A stretch of DNA of 64,000 bases from positions 1 through 64,000 of the forward strand of contig NZ_JAPSIY010000001.1 of NCBI RefSeq assembly GCF_031178445.1, given 5' to 3'. Below the pieces are notes generated by a model. The model searched no databases. It saw nothing but the letters and a program-made list of their open reading frames with translations, and was not told the DNA's origin. The DNA is from Microbacterium sp. GTDB lineage: Bacteria; Actinomycetota; Actinomycetes; Actinomycetales; Microbacteriaceae. This document shows, piece by piece, positions 48,990 through 58,625 of this stretch. Numbering within the stretch: the stretch's first letter is position 1; the number at the start of each line of letters is the position of its first letter. The position numbers were made by a program, and so were the translations under genes.

Positions 48990-50443
48990 GCCGACGCCGC
49001 CAGAGTGAGGCGCTCGGCGTGCAGCGCCGCGACCACGTCGAGGTCGTGCGTGACCGTCACCAGGGCGGTGCCCTCGTCGCGCAGCGCCGCGAGCATGGCG
49101 ACCAGCTCCTGCCAGGTACGCGCGTCCTGCCCGAAGGTGGGTTCGTCGAGCACGAGCACGGGCGGCCGTGTCGCGAGCGCGGCGGCCACTGTCAGGCGGC
49201 GCTTCTCTCCGCCCGACAGCGTGTAGGGGTTCGCCCTCGCGAGCCCGTCGAGCCGCAGCCGCTGCAGCAGCTCGTCGATGCGGGCCGAGACCTCGCCCTC
49301 CGCGAGCCCGAGCGAGCGCGGCCCGATCGCCAGCTCATCGCGGACGGTGGTGGCCAGCAGCTGGTGCTCGGGCTCCTGGAAGACGGTGCCGATGCGGGTG
49401 AGCAGCTGCCGCGAGCTCCAGCCGATCGGTGTCGGCCCCGCCCCGGCCCGGAGGGAAGCGGATGCGGTGACCGATCCCGCCGCTGCGGGCAGCAGCCCCG
49501 CGAGAGTGAGCCCGAGGGTCGACTTGCCCGCGCCATTCGGTCCGGTGATGGCGAGGGTCGATCCGGCGTGCACGTCGACGTCGATGCCGTGGGCGACCGT
49601 GACACCACGCACGCGCGCGACAGCCAGATCGCGGGCGCTCACCAGCGCCTCCCCCGGAGCCGACGCAGGGGGCGGCGGGGATGCGGGCGGGAAGCCGGGA
49701 ACCCAGACACCCGCCTGCGCCAGCCGCTCGCCCTGCACCGACAGCACGTGATCCGGCGGACCGTCGGCGATCACACCGCCGTCGCCGATCACGACGACGC
49801 GGTCGATCAGGGGCAGCCACACGTCGAGGCGATGCTCGACGACGATGAGCGTGGTGCGCTGCTCAGCCAGCATCCGCTCGACCGCATCCCGCACATCCGC
49901 CACCCCCTCGGGGTCGAGGTTGGCCGTGGGCTCGTCGAGCAGCAGCAGGCCCGGGCGCATGGCGAGGGACCCTGCCAGTGCGAGCCGCTGCTTCTGCCCG
50001 CCCGAGAGCGCCTTGGTCTGGCGGTCGAGCGGCACGTTCAGGCCGACCGCATCCAGCGCGTGGCCGACGCGGTGCCAGATCTCATCGCGCGGGACGCCGA
50101 GGTTCTCGCAGCCGAAGGCGACGTCGTCGCCGACGCGGGCGAGGATCACCTGCGAATCGGGGTCCTGCAGCACCAGCCCGGTGCGTCCGCGGGACGCTGC
50201 GGCGGGGATGCCGTCGATGAGCAGCTCACCCTCGGCCTCGCCCTCCTCGTCGCCGCCGAGGACGCCGGCGAGACCGTGCAGCAGCGTCGACTTCCCCGCC
50301 CCCGAGGCGCCGAGCAGCAGCACACGCTCACCGGGGCCGATGCGCAGCGAGACGTCGCGCAGTGCCCAGGCGAGCCGGCTGGCGTGCCGCCAGCCCCAGC
50401 CGCGTGCTTCGACCGTCGCCGGCCGGATCTCGGCCACGGTCAT
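48986..50443 (-). CDS. ykoD: Fused double ECF ATPase (YkoD-like)
   Basis: A 485-residue protein with two ABC ATPase domains in one chain. Domain 1: GASGAGKSTLLHGLAG, LSGGQKQRLALAGSLA, LLLLDEPTANLDPEG. Domain 2 (from about residue 240): GPNGAGKSTLGLTLAG, LSGGEKRRLTVAAALA, LVLDEPTFGQDART. Both sites look intact, as in EcfA1/A2. The ATG at 50443 lies one base after the ykoE stop; a GTG at 50467 inside ykoE is an alternative. Drives uptake of a thiamine precursor together with YkoE and YkoC. Confidence 0.88.
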   Translation of the reverse strand: MTVAEIRPATVEARGWGWRHASRLAWALRDVSLRIGPGERVLLLGASGAGKSTLLHGLAGVLGGDEEGEAEGELLIDGIPAAASRGRTGLVLQDPDSQVILARVGDDVAFGCENLGVPRDEIWHRVGHALDAVGLNVPLDRQTKALSGGQKQRLALAGSLAMRPGLLLLDEPTANLDPEGVADVRDAVERMLAEQRTTLIVVEHRLDVWLPLIDRVVVIGDGGVIADGPPDHVLSVQGERLAQAGVWVPGFPPASPPPPASAPGEALVSARDLAVARVRGVTVAHGIDVDVHAGSTLAITGPNGAGKSTLGLTLAGLLPAAAGSVTASASLRAGAGPTPIGWSSRQLLTRIGTVFQEPEHQLLATTVRDELAIGPRSLGLAEGEVSARIDELLQRLRLDGLARANPYTLSGGEKRRLTVAAALATRPPVLVLDEPTFGQDARTWQELVAMLAALRDEGTALVTVTHDLDVVAALHAERLTLAASA

Positions 50444-50444
50444 G

Positions 50445-51077
50445 TCAGACGCGGGCTCGCACCTCACGGCCTGAGCCGAAGCGGTCGAGGGCTCCCGTGG
50501 CGGCGAGCCCCCGCGCGAGGAGCCAGCCCAGCAGGCCGGCCAGCACCGCGCCGGAGATCACCGTGCAGATGAGGTAGATGACGGTGAACGCGGCGTCGCT
50601 GCCCGCAAACCACAGGATCAGATTGTTGACGCCGCCGAGCAGGGCGGCACCCGCCCCGGCGAGGATCGCGACCGGGAGCGTCCACACCCGGTAGGCGAAG
50701 ATCAGGAAGATCAGCTCGGCGCCGAGACCCTGCACGAGGCCCGCCTCGATCGTGAGGAAGCCGCCCCATTGCGCCCCTGCGAGGGCCGAGACGACCGCGG
50801 CGATGACCTCGACGTAGATCGCCGCGCCAGCCTTGCGGATGATGAGCCCGCCCAGCACGCCGGCGATCAGCCAGGGGCCGTCGAGCAGTCCCTGCACGCC
50901 CGGCATGAGCGGCTCGAGCAGGGCCTTCGGGCCCAGGTAGCCGACGTTCCAGGCCAGGAACAGGAACCCGCAGGCGACGCCGAGAACGCTGGCGACGACG
51001 ATGTCGACGACGCGCCAGCGCCAGATCTCGGGACGGATGCGCTCCGAGCGGACGGATGCGGACGTGGATGTGCTCAT
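50445..51077 (-). CDS. ykoE: ECF transporter S component YkoE (thiamine precursor HMP)
   Basis: A 210-residue membrane protein of the YkoE family, about six hydrophobic segments (VDIVVASVLGVACGFLFLAW, PWLIAGVLGGLIIRKAGAAI with EVIAAVVSALAG, GLGAELIFLIFAYR). YkoE is the substrate-binding part of the ECF transporter for hydroxymethylpyrimidine or another thiamine precursor. The ATG at 51077 has GGAGGAG directly upstream, right at the end of the TPP riboswitch, which indicates control of translation or read-through by thiamine pyrophosphate. Confidence 0.9.
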   Translation of the reverse strand: MSTSTSASVRSERIRPEIWRWRVVDIVVASVLGVACGFLFLAWNVGYLGPKALLEPLMPGVQGLLDGPWLIAGVLGGLIIRKAGAAIYVEVIAAVVSALAGAQWGGFLTIEAGLVQGLGAELIFLIFAYRVWTLPVAILAGAGAALLGGVNNLILWFAGSDAAFTVIYLICTVISGAVLAGLLGWLLARGLAATGALDRFGSGREVRARV

Positions 51078-51082
51078 CTGGA

Positions 51083-51176
51083 CTCCTCCCTGCGCCGGCA
51101 TGATCCGGATCAGGTTCGACGGTCGAAGCGCGGGTCGCTTCCTCTCAGCCCGGCTCGCCGGACTCCCGTGGTTTGT
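51083..51176 (-). promoter_or_regulatory. TPP riboswitch (thi element)
   Basis: On the minus strand the conserved TPP aptamer pieces are in order: CCACGGGAG start of P1/P2 (51171-51163), the CTGAGA core (around 51150-51145), GAACCTGATCC (about 51116-51106) and ATGCCGGCGCAGGGAGG (51102-51086). The 3' end of the aptamer contains the ribosome binding site region of ykoE, so TPP binding would hide the GGAGG. Confidence 0.92.
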
Positions 51177-51286
51177 GATCGATCATAGCCCTCCGCCCGA
51201 GTTCCGGCGTCGCCGCTGCCCATCGACGAGCGGAGTACCGGCGCGGTGACAGGGCAGTGCGGCGCTGGATTAGGTACCGTAGCGGA

Positions 51287-53125
51287 GTGACCGCCTCCCC
51301 CGATTCCGCGCGTCCGGCCACGCGGCGTGCCCTCCGTGAGCGCAACCGTGCCCGGACGGGTGCCGATGGCGACCCGGGCGCCTCGGCCGAGACGCCGACG
51401 GACGCGGGCACGACGGATGCGGCGACAGCGGTGCTCACGCCCGCGGGTCGCGCCGAGGAGGCGGTAGCCGAGTTCGCAGTAGACACCGCTGAGACCACCG
51501 ACGGGGAGTTCGCGAAGCTCGTCGACGCGCAGCGGACGGGCGCCGATGACGAGCCGCGAACGGACGACGACGGCGATGCCCTGCCTGAGACCGCCTTTCT
51601 GCTCTCGGCCTCGGAGCCCGTGGCGGCGGTGAAACCCGCGTCGGCTGAGGCCCTGCCCGCGACGGAGTTCCTGACCCTCACGGAGCCCGGCGAGACGGCT
51701 CCTGTCGCACCGCACCCGGATCCCGTTGCCGAACGAGCCGACGCCACGCCGTTCATGGCGACGCAGCCCGCGCCCGCCGAATGGGCCGACGAACGACGTC
51801 CGCCCACCGCGCTCACCTGGATCGACTCGAGGGAGGTCGCGGCCGCATCCGCCGCACCGGCGCTCGAGAGCTCCCCCGCGCCGGACATCCTCGCCGGAGC
51901 CCGCCTGACGCCGGGATGGCTGCGCCCGCGCGTGCTCACGCCGCTCGGTATCCTCGCGGGAATCTGCGGCGCCTACGTCGCCGCCACGCTGCTGTGGCCC
52001 TTGGACGCGGTGGCACCCGAGATCTCGGCGGTGACCGTCGAGACCGCGCCCGCGCCCGCCGCCGCCCTGCCCTGGCCCTCCACCGGAAGCGCCGCCGTGA
52101 GCGTGCAGGGGCTGTCGACCGCCGCCTCGACGAGTTCGGCCGACGAGATCGCCAGCATCTCGAAGGTGGCGTCGGTGCTGATGGTGCTCGAGAAGCTGCC
52201 CCTCGAGGTCGGCGAGCAGGGCCCCAGCTTCGAGTTCGACGCCGGCGACGCCCGCGACTACTGGCAGTACCGCTGGTCGAATCAGTCCGCCCTGGACGTG
52301 CCGGTCGGCGGCAGTCTGACGGAGTACCAGATGCTCCAGGGCGTGCTCCTCGGATCGGCGAACAACTACATCGACCGCCTTGCGGAGGAGCTGTGGGGCG
52401 GAGACGCCGGTTTCGCCGAGGCTTCCCGCGCCTGGTTGCGCGAGCACGGTATCTCGGGCATGACGCTGGAGAGCCCATCGGGCTTCGATGAGCGCAACGT
52501 CGCCACTCCGGCCGCCCTCGTCGCGCTCGGCGAGCTGGGCATGAAGAACCCCGTGCTCGCCGAGATCGTCGGCACCCGGTCGGCGGAGATCCCCGGCGCA
52601 GGGACGGTGACGAACACGAACGAGATGCTGGGCGATACCGGCGTCATCGGCATCAAGACGGGCACCCTCTCGCATTGGAATCTGCTCACCGCCAAGGAGG
52701 TGCCGCTCGGCGACACCACCGTGCGCGTCTTCGCCGCTGTTCTCGGACAGGACGACAACGATGCGCGTGTCGCCGTTGCGAGAAGCCTTCTGGCCGAGGT
52801 CGACAAGGCGCTCGTGGAGCAGCCCGTCACGGTTCCCGCGGGAACCGTCGTCGGCCGGGTCACCACCGAATGGGGCGAAACGGCCGATGTGCTGACGGAT
52901 GCCGACGCGCAGGTCGTGCTGTGGAACGGCGCGGTGGCGCGGACTTCGGTCGAGTTCTCGCTCGGCGACGACACCGGGAAGGGTGCGGAGGTGGGTACGT
53001 TCACCACCCAGGGCCCGCTCGACACGGATGAGACGACGGTGTCGCTCTCGAGCGACGTGGAGGCGCCGAGCATCTGGTGGCGACTCACCCACCCGCTGGA
53101 ACTCTTCGGTCTCGACAAGGACTGA
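51287..53125 (+). CDS. D-alanyl-D-alanine carboxypeptidase (S11-like) with long N-terminal tail
   Basis: A 612-residue penicillin-binding protein. Residues 1 to about 215 are a low-complexity Ala/Glu/Asp/Thr-rich tail, one membrane segment follows (ILAGICGAYVAATLLW, near 220-238), then the peptidase domain: SxxK in SISK (Ser290/Lys293), SxN in SANN (Ser357-Asn359) and KTG (Lys457-Gly459). It should trim D-Ala from peptidoglycan stem peptides, anchored with the N-terminal tail in the cytoplasm. The C-terminal 100 residues are a beta-rich extension. Start GTG at 51287 with AGCGGA upstream. Confidence 0.82.
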   Translation: MTASPDSARPATRRALRERNRARTGADGDPGASAETPTDAGTTDAATAVLTPAGRAEEAVAEFAVDTAETTDGEFAKLVDAQRTGADDEPRTDDDGDALPETAFLLSASEPVAAVKPASAEALPATEFLTLTEPGETAPVAPHPDPVAERADATPFMATQPAPAEWADERRPPTALTWIDSREVAAASAAPALESSPAPDILAGARLTPGWLRPRVLTPLGILAGICGAYVAATLLWPLDAVAPEISAVTVETAPAPAAALPWPSTGSAAVSVQGLSTAASTSSADEIASISKVASVLMVLEKLPLEVGEQGPSFEFDAGDARDYWQYRWSNQSALDVPVGGSLTEYQMLQGVLLGSANNYIDRLAEELWGGDAGFAEASRAWLREHGISGMTLESPSGFDERNVATPAALVALGELGMKNPVLAEIVGTRSAEIPGAGTVTNTNEMLGDTGVIGIKTGTLSHWNLLTAKEVPLGDTTVRVFAAVLGQDDNDARVAVARSLLAEVDKALVEQPVTVPAGTVVGRVTTEWGETADVLTDADAQVVLWNGAVARTSVEFSLGDDTGKGAEVGTFTTQGPLDTDETTVSLSSDVEAPSIWWRLTHPLELFGLDKD

Positions 53126-53229
53126 TCCGGCGCCGGTCCGACAGCCCGAACGCGGGGAGACCAGCGCACGGCTCACCGGCTGCGCGTACCACCGGCTCCC
53201 CAGGCATTCGGACGATCACGCTGCTGACG

Positions 53230-53267
53230 CGAGACGCCCGTCCCTCATGTGAGGGACGGGCGTCTCG
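53230..53267. terminator. Bidirectional terminator, 18-bp perfect inverted repeat
   Basis: Arms 53230-53247 (CGAGACGCCCGTCCCTCA) and 53250-53267 with a two-base spacer, between the convergent carboxypeptidase and ABC exporter genes. Confidence 0.85.
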
Positions 53268-53276
53268 GCCTGCGGA

Positions 53277-55469
53277 TCAGCGGCGCCTTTCACTGTCGGA
53301 TGCCGCCGGCTCCCCTGCTTCGGGGCCCGTTTCGTCCGCGGATCCGTCTGCTCCGCCCGGCGCGGCGTCGGCCTCACCCGTCACGATCACCGGGGTGGTG
53401 CCGGTGAGTGCCTCCTCGGCGTCGATGTCGGTCGCCGCCTGCTCGAACTGCGACTGGTACAGACGCCAGTACGCGCCGCGCTTGGCGATCAGCTCGTCGT
53501 GGTCGCCCTGCTCGACGATGTCGCCGTGCTCCATCACGAGGATGAGATCGGCGTCGCGGATCGTCGACAGACGGTGCGCGATCACGAACGAGGTGCGCCC
53601 CTTGCGAAGCGCCGCCATCGCGTGCTGCAGCAGCAGCTCCGTGCGGGTGTCGACCGCGCTCGTCGCCTCATCGAGGATGAGGATCGACGGGCGCGCCACG
53701 AATGCACGGGCGATCGTGATCAGCTGCCGCTCGCCCGCCGAGACGTTCGACGCGTCCTCATCGAGCACGGTGTCATACCCGTCGGGCAGAGAGTGCACGA
53801 AGCGGTCGACGTAGGTCGCCTTCGCGGCCTCCATCAACTCCTCGTCTGTGGCGCTCTCCTTGCCGTAACGGATGTTGTCGCGGATCGTGCCTGCGAACAA
53901 CCACGGGTCCTGCAGCACCATTCCGGTACGCGAACGCAGATCCTCGCGGCTGACCTCGGCGATGTCCTGACCGTCGAGCAGGATGCGGCCCGAGTTCAGC
54001 TCGTAGAAGCGCATGATGAGGTTGACCAGCGTGGTCTTGCCCGCGCCGGTCGGGCCGACGATCGCGACCGTCTGCCCTGGTTCCACCCGGAACGACAGAT
54101 CCCGGATGAGCGGCCTGTCTTCGGTGTACGAGAACGCGACGTTCTGGAACTCGATGACGCCCTTGCCCTCGGGCACGGCGGGAGCCTCCTCGGCATCCGG
54201 GTCCTGCTCGTCGGCGTCGAGGAAGTCGAAGACTCGCTCTGCCGACGCGGTGCCCGACTGCACCACTGCCGCCATGCCGCCGAGCTCGCTGAGCGGCTGG
54301 CTGAACTGCTGCGAGTACTGGATGAAGGCCTGCACGTCGCCGAGGCGAAGGTTGCCGCCCGCGACCATCAGGCCACCCAGCACGGCGATGCCGACGTAGG
54401 TGAGGTTTCCGACGAACATCATGGCGGGCATGATGATGCCCGACAGGAACTGTGCCTTGAAGCTCGCCTGGAACAGCTCCTCGTTCTCGACCTGGAAGCT
54501 GTCGAGCGCCTCCTGCTCGCGACCGAAGACCTTGACCAGCGCGTGCCCGGAGAACGCCTCCTCGACGCGCGCGTTCAGACGACCGACCTTTCGCCACTGA
54601 GTGCCGAAGGCCTTCTGCGAGCGCGGTCCGATGATGCCGAAGATGACGCCCATCAGCGGCAGCGACACCAGTGCGACCAGCGCGAGCTGCCACGAGATCG
54701 AGAACATCATGATCAGCACGCCGATCACGGTGAGCACAGAGGTGAGCGCACCCGACAGCGACTGCTGCATCGTCTGAGTGATGTTGTCGATGTCGTTCGT
54801 GACGCGCGAAATGAGCTCTCCGCGCTGAACCTTGTCGAAGTACGAAAGCGGCAGGCGGTTGATCTTCGCCTCGACGCTCTCGCGCAGACGCCACATGGTG
54901 CGGACCATGATCACGTTGATGACGTAACCCTGGATCCAGCTCAGCAGCGCCGAGACGACGTAGATCGCGAGCACCGCGACGATGATCCAGCGCAGCCGCT
55001 CGAATTCGACGCCGGCGCCGACCGAGAAGTTCTGCATGGCGCCGACCATGTTGGCGAAGTCGTCCTGGCCCGCGGCGCGCAGCGCCTCGACGACCTCGGC
55101 CTGGCTCGTGCCCTGCGGGAAGCCGGGGAAGTCCCCGACGCCGGTGCCGAGCACGTGCGAGATGAAGCCCTCGTACACGATGTTGGTCGCCTCGCCGAGC
55201 ACCTTCGGTGCGGCCACCGCGAGCACGACGCCGATCGCGCCGAGCACCGACACCAGCACGAACCAGACGGCCGAGGGCTTGAGCAGGCCGATCATCCGGG
55301 CGAAGCTCGGGCCGAAGTTGTCGGCTTTGCCCGCGGCCGGGCCGTCCCAGCCGCCCCCGTCGATCCGGGCCTGCTCAGCGAGCTCAGCCTCATACGCCTC
55401 GTCGGCGGTGAGCTCCTTCACCGCGCCCTTCTCGGCGGGCTTCGCGTTCTTCTTCTCCGGCGTGCTCAC
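53277..55469 (-). CDS. ABC exporter, half-transporter B (membrane plus ATPase)
   Basis: A 730-residue fused permease/ATPase. The first 55 residues are a charged cytoplasmic extension; six transmembrane segments follow (from SAVWFVLVSVLGAIGVVLAV), with an unusually long first external loop. ATPase domain: Walker A GPTGAGKTTLVNL, Q-loop GMVLQDPWLFAG, signature NVSAGERQLITIARA (one residue off LSGGQ) and a complete Walker B SILILDEATSAVD with catalytic Glu. The last 65 residues are acidic and Ala-rich. It pairs with the gene just upstream (ATGA overlap) as a heterodimeric exporter; substrate may be drug or lipid. Confidence 0.87.
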   Translation of the reverse strand: MSTPEKKNAKPAEKGAVKELTADEAYEAELAEQARIDGGGWDGPAAGKADNFGPSFARMIGLLKPSAVWFVLVSVLGAIGVVLAVAAPKVLGEATNIVYEGFISHVLGTGVGDFPGFPQGTSQAEVVEALRAAGQDDFANMVGAMQNFSVGAGVEFERLRWIIVAVLAIYVVSALLSWIQGYVINVIMVRTMWRLRESVEAKINRLPLSYFDKVQRGELISRVTNDIDNITQTMQQSLSGALTSVLTVIGVLIMMFSISWQLALVALVSLPLMGVIFGIIGPRSQKAFGTQWRKVGRLNARVEEAFSGHALVKVFGREQEALDSFQVENEELFQASFKAQFLSGIIMPAMMFVGNLTYVGIAVLGGLMVAGGNLRLGDVQAFIQYSQQFSQPLSELGGMAAVVQSGTASAERVFDFLDADEQDPDAEEAPAVPEGKGVIEFQNVAFSYTEDRPLIRDLSFRVEPGQTVAIVGPTGAGKTTLVNLIMRFYELNSGRILLDGQDIAEVSREDLRSRTGMVLQDPWLFAGTIRDNIRYGKESATDEELMEAAKATYVDRFVHSLPDGYDTVLDEDASNVSAGERQLITIARAFVARPSILILDEATSAVDTRTELLLQHAMAALRKGRTSFVIAHRLSTIRDADLILVMEHGDIVEQGDHDELIAKRGAYWRLYQSQFEQAATDIDAEEALTGTTPVIVTGEADAAPGGADGSADETGPEAGEPAASDSERRR

Positions 55470-57193
55470 GCGTCCACCCCCAGCTGCGACTCGACGATCT
55501 CCTTGTAGGTGGCGCTGGTGGCGAGAAGCTCCTCATGCGTGCCGACGCCGACCATGGTGCCGCCCTCGAGCACGACGATGCGGTCGGCGTCGGTGATGGT
55601 CGACACGCGCTGCGCGACGACGATCTTCGTGACGTGCGGCAACTCACGCCACAGCGCCTGACGCAGCCTGGCGTCGGTGGTGAGGTCGAGCGCCGAGAAC
55701 GAGTCGTCGAAGACCAGGATCTGAGGCTGGTGCACGAGCGCCCTGGCGATCGCCAGACGCTGACGCTGGCCGCCGGACACGTTGGTGCCGCCCTGCGCGA
55801 TGCGCGAGTCGAGCCCCTCGGGCATCTCCTCGACGAAGTCGCGGCCCTGCGCGATCTCCAGCGCCTTCCAGAGCTCCTCGTCGGTGGCGTCCTCGCGGCC
55901 GTATCGCAGGTTGGATGCGACCGTGCCGGTGAACAGGAACGGACGCTGCGGCACGAGTCCGATGCTCTTCCAGAGCGAATCCACATCGGCTTCGCGCACG
56001 TCGGTGCCGCCGACCATCACGGCACCGCCGGTGGCGTCGAACAGACGGGGGATCAGCGAGACCAGCGTGGTCTTGCCTGCGCCCGTCGAGCCGACGATGG
56101 CGACGGTCTCGCCGGGCTCGGCGCGGAAGCTGATGCCGCTGAGCACCGGGGCCTCGGCGCCGGGGTAGGTGAACTCGACGCCCTCGAACGCGACGGCGCC
56201 AGGCGTGCGGAACTCGGTGACGCCGTCTTCAGGCCTGGTCATCGACGACTCGGCGTCGAGCACCTCGGCGACGCGCTCGGCCGAGACGGCGGCGCGCGGG
56301 ATCATCATCGCCATGAAGCTCGACATGATCACGCCCATCATGATCTGGCCGATGTACTGCATGAACGCGAACAGCGTGCCGACCTCCACACCGCCCTCGT
56401 TGATCTCGATGCCGCCGAACCAGATGACGGCGACGACGGTGACGTTGAGGATCAGCATGAACAGCGGGAACAGCAGCACGAACAGCGAGCCGATCTTGCG
56501 CCCGAGGATCATCAGGTCGGTGTTGGCGCCGCGGAAGCGCTCCTCCTCGATCGGCTCGCGCACGAACGCGCGCACGACGCGCACACCCGTGAGCTGCTCG
56601 CGCATGATGCGGTTCACGCCGTCGAGCTTCTGCTGGTTGGCTCGGAAGAGCGGCACCATGCGGCCGATGATGATCACGGCGACGATCAGCAGCACCGGCA
56701 CAGAGACGGCGATCAGCCAGCTGAGGCGGACGTTGGTCTGCACGGCCATGATGATGCCGCCGATGGCGAGCAGCGGCGCGGTGACGAACATGGTCGCGCC
56801 CATCATGGCGAGCATCTGCACCTGCTGCACGTCGTTCGTGTTGCGGGTGATCAGGGAGCCGGCGCCGAACTGCGACACCTCGCGCTCGGAGAAGCCGCTG
56901 ACGCGGGAGAACACGTCCGCGCGGATGTCGCGTCCCACGGACATGGCGGCGCGTGCGGCGAAATAGGTGGCGATGATCGACGCGATGATCTGCCCCAGCG
57001 AGATCGTCAGCATGAACACGCCGTGCGACCAGATGTAGCCGATGTCGGCCTTGGCGACGCCCTGGTCGATGATGTCGGCGTTCAGCCGCGGCAGGTACAG
57101 TGAGGCCATGGCACTGGCGAACTGGAACACCAGCACTCCGGCCAGCAGCCATCGGTATTTCGAGAGATAGCGGAAGAGGATCTTTCCCAGCAC
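55466..57193 (-). CDS. ABC exporter, half-transporter A with degenerate Walker B
   Basis: A 575-residue fused permease/ATPase. Six transmembrane segments from LLAGVLVFQFASAMASLYLP on. ATPase domain: Walker A GSTGAGKTTLVSL, signature NVSGGQRQRLAIARAL, and Walker B ILVFDDSFSALD, where the catalytic Glu is replaced by Asp. One consensus and one degenerate site are the norm for heterodimeric exporters such as TM287/288 and BmrCD. The GTG at 57193 has AAGGAAG seven bases upstream and gives the family N-terminus; the 23-residue longer frame upstream is not needed. First gene of the pair. Confidence 0.87.
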   Translation of the reverse strand: MLGKILFRYLSKYRWLLAGVLVFQFASAMASLYLPRLNADIIDQGVAKADIGYIWSHGVFMLTISLGQIIASIIATYFAARAAMSVGRDIRADVFSRVSGFSEREVSQFGAGSLITRNTNDVQQVQMLAMMGATMFVTAPLLAIGGIIMAVQTNVRLSWLIAVSVPVLLIVAVIIIGRMVPLFRANQQKLDGVNRIMREQLTGVRVVRAFVREPIEEERFRGANTDLMILGRKIGSLFVLLFPLFMLILNVTVVAVIWFGGIEINEGGVEVGTLFAFMQYIGQIMMGVIMSSFMAMMIPRAAVSAERVAEVLDAESSMTRPEDGVTEFRTPGAVAFEGVEFTYPGAEAPVLSGISFRAEPGETVAIVGSTGAGKTTLVSLIPRLFDATGGAVMVGGTDVREADVDSLWKSIGLVPQRPFLFTGTVASNLRYGREDATDEELWKALEIAQGRDFVEEMPEGLDSRIAQGGTNVSGGQRQRLAIARALVHQPQILVFDDSFSALDLTTDARLRQALWRELPHVTKIVVAQRVSTITDADRIVVLEGGTMVGVGTHEELLATSATYKEIVESQLGVDA

Positions 57194-57379
57194 AGGCGGA
57201 CTTCCTTTTGGGATCGGGGCCGAGATTCGGCCACATGAAAGAGTGCCACGAAGATCCGACATCCGTATCCCCCTCAGGTATGACCTTCGCTGAGAGCGAA
57301 AAATCGCGGCAGGGCGGGGGTTCTTCCTGGACGCGATCGAAGAATCGCGCGCCTAGACTCGCAGAGTCGAAGGGAAGAC

Positions 57380-58600
57380 ATGCCCGTAGAGGATGCCGCC
57401 GCCAAGGCCGTACTGCTGGTCTGCGACTACTCGCTGAAGTACCTCGGCGGCGCGCAGACCGCGTTCCTGCGTCAGGCCGAGTCCCTCGTCGGTGAGGGCG
57501 TGCCCGTCGTGGTGCTCGCACCGGACGCCGCCGCGCTGAACGCCGACGCCGGCGACATGAACGACACCCGAGCGGACGCGGCGCAGCATCCGGAGGCTCG
57601 TCTCATCACGGTCGCTCCGCCCCGCCGAGGCACGATCCCCGTGCTCGAGCTGCCCCTGCTCGGCCGCGCGCGAGACCTCGAGCCGCTGGTCGCCGCCACG
57701 ATCCGCCGGCACGACGTCGGCGCGATCGTGGTGCACTCCGAGTTCGCGCTGGCCGCTGCGGCCATCGCGGTGGGACGGCGCCTCGGCATCCCGGTGCTGC
57801 ACACCGTGCACACCTTCTTCTGGCGGGCGCCGGCTGCGCTGGCGCCGTTCGCCCCGCTCGTCTCGCGGGTGCACTCCTCGCTCACCGGCATACGCGGCGG
57901 AGACCGCTACACGGGCAGCCACCCGCTCAACAACGCCCTGCGCACGATGACCCTGCGCATCGCGCAGCGCGCCGACGTCGTCCTCTCCCCCTCGCGGCAC
58001 CAGGCCGATGCCCTGCGCGCGGCGGGCGCGGGGAGGGTGGAGGCCTTCTCCAACGTGGCGCAGCCGCTGCGTCAGGCGCCGCCGTCGGCGGGCGGGCCGC
58101 TGCGCCTGCTGTGGGTGGCGCGGTTCGCACCCGAGAAGAGGCTCGAGATCGCACTCGACGCGATGCGGATCGTGGTCGAGCGGCTCGGAGCGGATGCCGT
58201 GCACCTCGACGTGGCCGGCGGCAGCCATCGGCCTGCGCCTGGCGTCACGTTCCACGGATCGGTGCCAGGAGAGCGGGTCGGCGATCTCATGGACGCGGCG
58301 GACGCCGCCCTGATCACCTCACTCGGCTTCGACAATCAGCCCATGGTGGCGCTGGAGGCCTTCGCGCACGGCCGCCCCGTCATCGTCAGCGACCCGGTGC
58401 TGGCGACGGAGTTCGGTGCGGCCGCGATCGGCACACCGTCGCCCGATGCCGAGGGGCTGGCGGAGCTGATCGTCGCCCTCGAGGCCGATCGCTCGCTGCT
58501 GGATGCTCCGCGCGCCGGCGCCCTGGCGTACGCCCGCGACCGCCAACCGGGCGCGCACGTCGCCCGCCTGCAGGAGCTCATCGCGTCGGCGCGCGGCTGA
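57380..58600 (+). CDS. GT4-family glycosyltransferase
   Basis: A 406-residue GT-B glycosyltransferase. N-terminal SLKYLGGAQTAFLRQAESLV, acceptor-domain VHTVHTFFWRAP, then the donor domain LLWVARFAPEKRLEIALDAM and GFDNQPMVALEAFAHGRPVI, in which the first Glu of the EX7E motif is Asn, as in a subset of family 4 enzymes. No membrane segment. It would transfer a sugar to a lipid, wall or storage polymer. It is divergent from the ABC exporter pair with a 186-bp gap. Confidence 0.82.
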   Translation: MPVEDAAAKAVLLVCDYSLKYLGGAQTAFLRQAESLVGEGVPVVVLAPDAAALNADAGDMNDTRADAAQHPEARLITVAPPRRGTIPVLELPLLGRARDLEPLVAATIRRHDVGAIVVHSEFALAAAAIAVGRRLGIPVLHTVHTFFWRAPAALAPFAPLVSRVHSSLTGIRGGDRYTGSHPLNNALRTMTLRIAQRADVVLSPSRHQADALRAAGAGRVEAFSNVAQPLRQAPPSAGGPLRLLWVARFAPEKRLEIALDAMRIVVERLGADAVHLDVAGGSHRPAPGVTFHGSVPGERVGDLMDAADAALITSLGFDNQPMVALEAFAHGRPVIVSDPVLATEFGAAAIGTPSPDAEGLAELIVALEADRSLLDAPRAGALAYARDRQPGAHVARLQELIASARG

Positions 58601-58625
58601 GACGTTCCGCGCGGCGCAGACGGGC

